A DNA stretch of 17,605 nucleotides from positions 1 to 17,605 of the forward strand of contig DYHU01000048.1 of the NCBI GenBank assembly GCA_020724025.1, read 5' to 3'. This stretch comes from Syntrophorhabdus sp. Its GTDB lineage: Bacteria > Desulfobacterota > BSN033 > UBA1163. Made by a program: the position numbers and the translations under genes. How positions within the stretch are numbered: position 1 is the stretch's first letter; the number at the start of each line of letters is the position of its first letter. Of this stretch, positions 13,789 to 17,605 are shown one piece after another. Under the pieces are notes generated by a model. It was not told where the DNA came from. It was given only the letters and a program-made list of their open reading frames with translations, and did not search any database.

Positions 13789-13818
13789 AGTTCGGAGTTT
13801 AAAGTTCGGAGTTCGGAG
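13789..13818. repeat. GTTCGGAG repeats supplying the rhomboid ribosome binding site
   Basis: AGTTCGGAG occurs at 13789-13797 and 13803-13811, and GTTCGGAG again at 13811-13818. The final GGAG (13815-13818) lies 7 nt before ATG 13826 and is the best Shine-Dalgarno for the rhomboid gene, so the repeat has been put to use there. Confidence 0.7.
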
Positions 13819-13825
13819 ATTTGAA

Positions 13826-14497
13826 ATGACCTACACCCGTTACCGTTTCCAGTTCGGATATGGGTTCCCATCCGTCATTAAAAAACTGATGATCGTGATG
13901 GGAGCTGTCTTTCTCCTCCAGATGGTGGTGAACCACTGGATTAATTTCTACCTGGGGCTCGTCCCCGTCCTGGTCTGGAAGAGATACTTTCTCTGGCAGC
14001 TCTTCACATACATCTTCCTTCACGGAGGAATCACCCATATCCTCTTCAATCTTCTGGCCCTCTGGATGTTCGGGGGGGAATTGGAAAATTATTGGGGGTC
14101 GAGGAAGTTCTTATTCTACTTCTTCTTCTGCGGAATCGGCGCCGGCTTCTGCACAGTCCTCTTCACCCCCTATCAAATGATTCCTGTCATCGGAGCCTCC
14201 GGAGCCATCTACGGAATCCTATTGGCCTTTGGCTGGCTCTTCCCCAACCGTCCCATCTACATCTATTTCCTCTTTCCCATTCCCGCCAAATATATGGTCA
14301 TCCTCTATGGCCTCATCGAACTCTTCGCTTCCATGGAAGGGACAGGAGGAGGCATCGCCCACCTCACCCACCTCGGCGGTCTTCTCTTCGGACTCCTCTA
14401 TATGTCCTATCCTCTGGTCCGGCAGAAAATTCGTCGTGAATACTATAGAAGGAAGTGGTCTCAAAAAGGCCCGAGTAATCGGGACTATTACCATTAA
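13826..14497 (+). CDS. Rhomboid-family intramembrane serine protease
   Basis: A 223-aa polytopic membrane protein with the rhomboid core. HGGITHILFN (66-75) provides the L1/TM2 His and Asn, and the nucleophile is S125 in GASGAIYG. The catalytic H182 sits in AHLTHLGG (178-185), and the GxxxG-like LLFGLL follows. About six transmembrane helices are visible and the C-terminus is basic and cytoplasmic. The Ser/His dyad is intact, so it is likely an active protease cutting transmembrane helices of other membrane proteins. It follows the response regulator by 44 nt and may be co-transcribed. Potential single-pass substrates in the window are the anchored Spy-like protein and the two small membrane proteins, but nothing shows that they are cut. 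Confidence 0.93.
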   Translation: MTYTRYRFQFGYGFPSVIKKLMIVMGAVFLLQMVVNHWINFYLGLVPVLVWKRYFLWQLFTYIFLHGGITHILFNLLALWMFGGELENYWGSRKFLFYFFFCGIGAGFCTVLFTPYQMIPVIGASGAIYGILLAFGWLFPNRPIYIYFLFPIPAKYMVILYGLIELFASMEGTGGGIAHLTHLGGLLFGLLYMSYPLVRQKIRREYYRRKWSQKGPSNRDYYH

Positions 14498-14513
14498 ATG
14501 CTTTTCAAATTCC

Positions 14514-14562
14514 CCCCTCACCCCATCCCTCTCCCCGATGGGGAGAGGGGAAGGGTGAGGGG
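14514..14562. repeat. Long GC-rich hairpin abutting the DUF72 start codon
   Basis: Two 23-nt arms (14514-14536 and 14540-14562) pair at 20 of 23 positions with a 3-nt loop. The right arm ends immediately before ATG 14563 and contains every Shine-Dalgarno-like purine run available to that gene. The word (CCCTCTCCCC/GGGGAGAGGG) is a common dispersed bacterial repeat. It may also act as a transcript-end hairpin for the rhomboid gene, though no T-run follows. Confidence 0.75.
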
Positions 14563-15312
14563 ATGATCTTCATCGGGACGAGCGGCTATAACTATCCCCA
14601 CTGGTGGAATGGGGTCTTCTATCCCTCTGATCTCCCCCAGAGGAAGTGGCTCGAATTTTACGCCGGATATTTTGAAACCGTGGAACTCAATGTCACCTTC
14701 TATCGCCTGCCGAAGAAGGAGGTCTTCGAGGGGTGGTATAAACGAACGCCGAAAGGTTTTTCCTTTGCCGTCAAAGGAAGCCGGTTCATCACCCATATGA
14801 AACGGCTGAAGGACTGCAGGGAACCCCTCTCCCTCCTTTTAGAGCATGCCTCCCCATTAAAAGAGAAGATGGGAGTCATGCTCTGGCAACTTCCGCCCCG
14901 ATTCCATTTCGAGAAGGAGAGGCTGGAGGAATTCTGTGTCCTCCTTTCCACCCTTCCCCGTTCCAAATCCCTTCGCCACGCCTTTGAGTTCAGGGACGAA
15001 TCCTGGTTCTGCCAGGATGCCTTCGGGATACTCGAAGAATTCCAGTTCGGGTTCTGCATCGCCCATGGTTCCGGCCTTCCTTCTATCGAAAGGGTCACGG
15101 CTGACTTCATCTACCTTCGCCTCCATGGAGGAGAGGTCCTCTATGGCTCTGACTATTCGGATAAGGAATTAAAGGAATGGGCGGAAAAGATCGAAGGATG
15201 GAGGAAGAAGGGAAGAGATGTTTTTGTCTACTTTAATAACGATGCCTATGGCTTCGCCATCAAAAACGGACTCACCCTGAAGAAGCTGGTCTCCGGCAAC
15301 CGGTTCGGCTGA
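14563..15312 (+). CDS. DUF72 (YecE-like) TIM-barrel protein
   Basis: A 249-aa cytoplasmic protein of the DUF72 family, whose biochemical role is not established. Typical family features are the opening IFIGTSGYNYPHW (2-14), KWLEFYAGYFETVELNVTFYRLP (28-50), FITHMKRL (75-82), MLWQLPPRF (106-114) and FEFRDESW (141-148). The YVYFNND-like FVYFNNDAYGFAIKNG lies near the C-terminus (221-236). Length is usual and the start fits the family. The next gene converges on it with only 7 nt between the two stop codons and no terminator, so the transcripts likely overlap. The start lies at the base of a strong hairpin, an odd setting for efficient translation. Confidence 0.9.
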   Translation: MIFIGTSGYNYPHWWNGVFYPSDLPQRKWLEFYAGYFETVELNVTFYRLPKKEVFEGWYKRTPKGFSFAVKGSRFITHMKRLKDCREPLSLLLEHASPLKEKMGVMLWQLPPRFHFEKERLEEFCVLLSTLPRSKSLRHAFEFRDESWFCQDAFGILEEFQFGFCIAHGSGLPSIERVTADFIYLRLHGGEVLYGSDYSDKELKEWAEKIEGWRKKGRDVFVYFNNDAYGFAIKNGLTLKKLVSGNRFG

Positions 15313-15319
15313 AAGACCC

Positions 15320-16066
15320 TCAGTTCTTTGCAGGGGAATTCAGGTACAGATCCTTTGCCAATCTTTTCCCGGTTACGGTCTTGAAAACCTTATCTATTAA
15401 CGGTTCAAGCTTCTCTCTGTCTTTTAAAAACCCGTTCTCCTCGATATTGACCAGCCAGTCCGCTTCATAAAGGATCTGAAAGTTCAATGTCTCCTCTTCC
15501 CTCGGGTGGTGATGATGGCCGATGATGTCGCAGACCTCCTCGATCATTTCACCCCGGAGTCCAAGCCTTTTTAACATCTCTTTGGCAATGGGAGGCCCCT
15601 CCAGTTCCTGAAACTCTTCTGAGGAACTTCCATGCTTCTTTTCCGCCTCATGGATACCGATGTCATGCAAAAAAGCGCTCCCTAAAACAACCAGGGGATT
15701 CCCCCCTTCACCCTTGACCATCTCCTCTGCAAAGCGGGCCACTTTTTGAGCGTGGAGGATCCGTTTTAAATCCTTGCCAAAATATCGCTTCATCGTCTGT
15801 GAAAATTTCTCCTTGAAACGGCCCCTTTCGAGCTCTTGCCTCAGTTCCTCAAATTCCGGTGGAATGACGACGAGACATTGGTCGCCATACTCACACCACT
15901 GGGCGCAACCAAAATCGAGTCGGGGATTGACGATCTCCTGGCCGCAACGGCACTTCCTCTTCACATCGTCTTTGAAGAATTCAACAACCCAGCCGCACTT
16001 GAGACATTGAATTTCAAACACATCCTCTGGCTTCCAGAACCTCGAATCCTGCCCCGGACATTTCAT
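15320..16066 (-). CDS. Cysteine-rich HD-domain hydrolase, paralogue 1
   Basis: A 248-aa cytoplasmic protein. The N-terminal 65 residues hold eight cysteines: C21/C24 and C39/C41 look like a zinc ribbon, while C3, C54, C58 and C64 could form a second metal or Fe-S site. The C-terminal HD-superfamily metal phosphohydrolase domain has H105, the HD pair H134-D135 in FLHDIGIHEAE, the H184-H187 run in GHHHHPREEE and D203 in YEADWLVN. Substrates of the superfamily include nucleotides and phosphorylated signals; the one here is unknown. GGAGGAG precedes ATG 16066. It is a paralogue of the protein at 16442-17182, with all eight cysteines and all HD residues at identical positions. Confidence 0.85.
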   Translation of the reverse strand: MKCPGQDSRFWKPEDVFEIQCLKCGWVVEFFKDDVKRKCRCGQEIVNPRLDFGCAQWCEYGDQCLVVIPPEFEELRQELERGRFKEKFSQTMKRYFGKDLKRILHAQKVARFAEEMVKGEGGNPLVVLGSAFLHDIGIHEAEKKHGSSSEEFQELEGPPIAKEMLKRLGLRGEMIEEVCDIIGHHHHPREEETLNFQILYEADWLVNIEENGFLKDREKLEPLIDKVFKTVTGKRLAKDLYLNSPAKN

Positions 16067-16104
16067 GGCGATCTCCTCCTCGAATTACAAATTATTAAGG
16101 GCCC

Positions 16105-16251
16105 CAAATTTGATGGACTCGTAAAAAGCCGTCATTCCGGTGGAAACCGGAGTCCAGAGAATTTCTAACCCTTTGAAAAGACTGGATTCCGGCTTTCGCC
16201 GGAATGACGATCATTAGCGTTTTTCGACTTTTTACGACTTCATCAAATTTG
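16105..16251. mobile_element. MITE-like palindromic element, GTAAAAAGTC family, copy 2
   Basis: The 27-bp ends (16105-16131 and 16225-16251) are inverted matches at 24 of 27 positions. They share CTCGTAAAAAG/CTTTTTACGA with the element at 8843-8987. The interior has TCATTCCGG/CCGGAATGA and smaller hairpins. The outermost 8 bases CAAATTTG are self-complementary and present at both ends, so they may be a duplicated target. There is no ORF. Confidence 0.72.
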
Positions 16252-16267
16252 AATTGACATGGATTAG

Positions 16268-16368
16268 AAAATCTCCCCTCCCCCCTCTTTGCTAAAGAGG
16301 GGAATTATTCCTCCCTTTGATATCTTTTCCCTGCCGGAAGCAGGCAAAGGGAGGTTGGGAGGGATTTT
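16268..16368. repeat. C/G-rich palindromic repeat between the HD paralogues
   Basis: The ends AAAATCTCCCCTCCC and its inverted counterpart GGGAGGGATTTT (to 16368) enclose CCTCTTT-GCTA-AAGAGG and CCTCCCTTTG/CAAAGGGAGG, so the 101 bp can fold end to end. With copy 2 of the GTAAAAAGTC family it fills most of the 375-nt gap between the two HD genes. The remaining 16369-16441 shows nothing further. Confidence 0.65.
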
Positions 16369-16441
16369 ATAAAGATGATTTCAAACCGCCAAATTGTTAA
16401 GACTTTTGTAGTTCATCTTTTTAGGCTCATGTTAAAACCAA

Positions 16442-17182
16442 TTAAGCGGGGCCATTCAGGTAGAGTTCCTCTGCCAGCTTCTTCCCGGTCACGGTTTTAA
16501 AAACCCTGGCGATCAGCTTCTCAAGTCTTTCTCGATCGCCCGCCATCCCCTCTTCTTCGATATTGACCAGCCAGTCTGCCTCATAAAGGATCTGAAAGTT
16601 CAATGTCTCCTCTTCTCTCGGATGGTGATGATGGCCGATGATGTCGCAGATCTCCTCAACGATCTCTTTTTCGATATCCAACCTGTTCAGAATCTCCCGC
16701 GCAACAGGAGGTCCCTCCTTCTCCTGGTAGTGGCCTGAGGTGTTCTGGTACTTTTTCTCGGCCTCATGGATCCCGATATCATGGAGAAAAGCCGCTCCCA
16801 AGACGACCAGGGGGTTCCCGCCTTCGATCTTTAAAATCTGTTCCGCATGGCGGGCCACTTTCAGCGCGTGACTTACCCGCTTAAAATCGGTCCCGAAATA
16901 TTTCTTCATCTCGAGTCCTATTCTCTCCCTCACCGAGTCCCGCAACTCCTGTTTCTGCTTGGTTTTCACCTCTTCGGGAACCTCTCCGACACATTGTTCG
17001 GCATACGGACACCACTCCGCACAGGCAAAATCGATCTTAGGATTAACGATGATATGGCCACAGCGGCACTTTCTTTTCACCTCGTCCTTGAAGAATTCGA
17101 CCCTTTTCCCGCATTTGGGACATTCGATATCAAAGATGTCTCCTGGTTTCCAGAATTTCGTATCCGTCCCTGGGCATTTCAT
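16442..17182 (-). CDS. Cysteine-rich HD-domain hydrolase, paralogue 2
   Basis: A 246-aa paralogue of the protein at 15320-16066. It has the same architecture: MKCPG start, cysteines at 3, 21, 24, 39, 41, 54, 58 and 64, then an HD domain with H105, H134-D135, H184-H187 and D203. Residues 179-210 are identical between the two, whereas the linker at 66-95 is hardly alignable. AAGGAGAG precedes ATG 17182. Order and orientation suggest tandem duplication, with this copy upstream. Retention of every metal ligand in both argues that both are functional, perhaps with different partners bound through the linker. The function is unknown beyond the HD superfamily. Confidence 0.85.
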   Translation of the reverse strand: MKCPGTDTKFWKPGDIFDIECPKCGKRVEFFKDEVKRKCRCGHIIVNPKIDFACAEWCPYAEQCVGEVPEEVKTKQKQELRDSVRERIGLEMKKYFGTDFKRVSHALKVARHAEQILKIEGGNPLVVLGAAFLHDIGIHEAEKKYQNTSGHYQEKEGPPVAREILNRLDIEKEIVEEICDIIGHHHHPREEETLNFQILYEADWLVNIEEEGMAGDRERLEKLIARVFKTVTGKKLAEELYLNGPA

Positions 17183-17396
17183 CTTTATTCTCTCCTTTAG
17201 CCCGTTAGAAATAATGCTCCGCTACTCCCTCCGGGCCAGAGGCCCTATGGGCCGGCGGCTGCAGTCCCGCCTGTGGCGGGATGACATTTTAGAATTATCC
17301 GGCGGGGTTTAATGCCCCCACTCGGTTTCGAGTCGCAACGACTGGAATTTCTAATGGGGTTTAGCCATACATTAACACTCTTGCCCTTCCCCTTCC
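17183..17396. other. Non-coding spacer upstream of the second HD gene
   Basis: No credible ORF. It contains hairpins GGGCC-AGA-GGCCC near 17232 and TCCCGCC-TGT-GGCGGGA at 17265-17281. A stretch with AATTATCCGGCGGGGTTTAATGCC words (17296-17319) recalls the MITE-like element at 8595-8715. The promoter of the HD gene must lie here or in the repeat beyond, but no clear boxes are visible. Confidence 0.4.
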
Positions 17397-17410
17397 TTGA
17401 CTTAGATCAA
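17397..17410. promoter_or_regulatory. FNR/CRP-type dyad
   Basis: TTGAC-TTAG-ATCAA fits the FNR-type consensus TTGAY-N4-RTCAA at every defined base. It is a candidate site for an anaerobic or redox regulator of the CRP/FNR family. It lies about 215 nt upstream of the HD gene on the minus strand, which is far for direct control, and could equally serve a plus-strand gene beyond the window. Confidence 0.45.
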
Positions 17411-17430
17411 ATCCGCCTCCCCGAACAGGA

Positions 17431-17605
17431 GTGAAGCTCCCCGCCCACAGGGCGGGGCTTCACGGATAGCCGAGGCTTTCCAGCCTCGGCGAAAATGCAG
17501 TGCAGGACAAGAATGTCCTGCCTATCGAATCTTAAAACCGCTGCATTCATCCCCGCCCACAGGGCGGGGCATTCTGCAGCATTTTCGTGAACGACAAAAA
17601 TGAAC
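17431..17605. repeat. Dispersed hairpin-rich repeat block, right copy
   Basis: A relative of the block at 139-395. It has hairpins at 17431-17463 (outer GTGAAGC/GCTTCAC, core CCCGCCC-ACA-GGGCGGG), CCGAGGCT-TTCC-AGCCTCGG near 17470-17489, GCAGGACA-AGAA-TGTCCTGC at 17502-17521, and CCCCGCCC-ACA-GGGCGGGG at 17551-17569. The part after the third hairpin matches 342-384 of the left block. There is no gene inside. The window ends within or just past the element. Confidence 0.72.

Noticed and set aside
16105..16368. A protein-coding insertion between the HD genes
   Set aside because: All of the 375-nt gap is palindromic repeat or AT-rich filler; no frame carries a start with a ribosome site.

Overview
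The window reads as a chromosomal segment of an anaerobic, Gram-negative bacterium of deltaproteobacterial (Desulfobacterota / Syntrophobacterales-like) type. This is inferred from gene content and style: a complete branched-chain amino-acid-type ABC importer next to a beta-keto acid cleavage enzyme, a sigma-54 two-component system, a periplasmic Spy/ZraP-like protein, and spacers full of palindromic and short tandem repeats. No rRNA, tRNA, CRISPR array or intact transposase is visible. The taxonomic guess is not backed by a marker gene.

Left part (1-1250): a dispersed hairpin-rich repeat block, then a compact minus-strand unit of two very small membrane proteins (36 and 50 aa). Each has its own Shine-Dalgarno. 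A sigma-54 promoter matching all defined positions of the -24/-12 consensus lies upstream and a strong rho-independent terminator downstream. This unit is the most novel-looking item in the window.

Metabolic block (1257-8468, all minus strand; transcription order right to left): class-III PLP aminotransferase, livK-like binding protein, two permeases (livH, livM), two ATPases (livG, livF), then a BKACE/Kce-family beta-keto acid cleavage enzyme. A coherent reading is uptake of an amino acid, transamination to a keto acid, and acetyl-CoA-dependent cleavage of a beta-keto acid. The substrate is unknown.

Stress-sensing block (8469-14497, plus strand): after a spacer holding two MITE-like elements there is a consensus-perfect sigma-54 promoter, a ZraP/Spy-like periplasmic protein and a perfect terminator. 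A second, membrane-anchored Spy-like protein follows with a sensor histidine kinase, a sigma-54-activating response regulator and a rhomboid protease. The regulator is the obvious candidate activator for the zraP-like promoter and possibly for the small-protein promoter at 855-871.

Right part (14563-17605): a DUF72 protein whose start codon abuts a 49-nt hairpin, then two paralogous HD-domain proteins on the minus strand with eight conserved cysteines. They are separated by two palindromic elements. The window ends with an FNR-like dyad and a second copy of the repeat block seen at the left end. The two copies share a hairpin with a compensatory base-pair change. Many spacers carry their own short repeated or inverted word.
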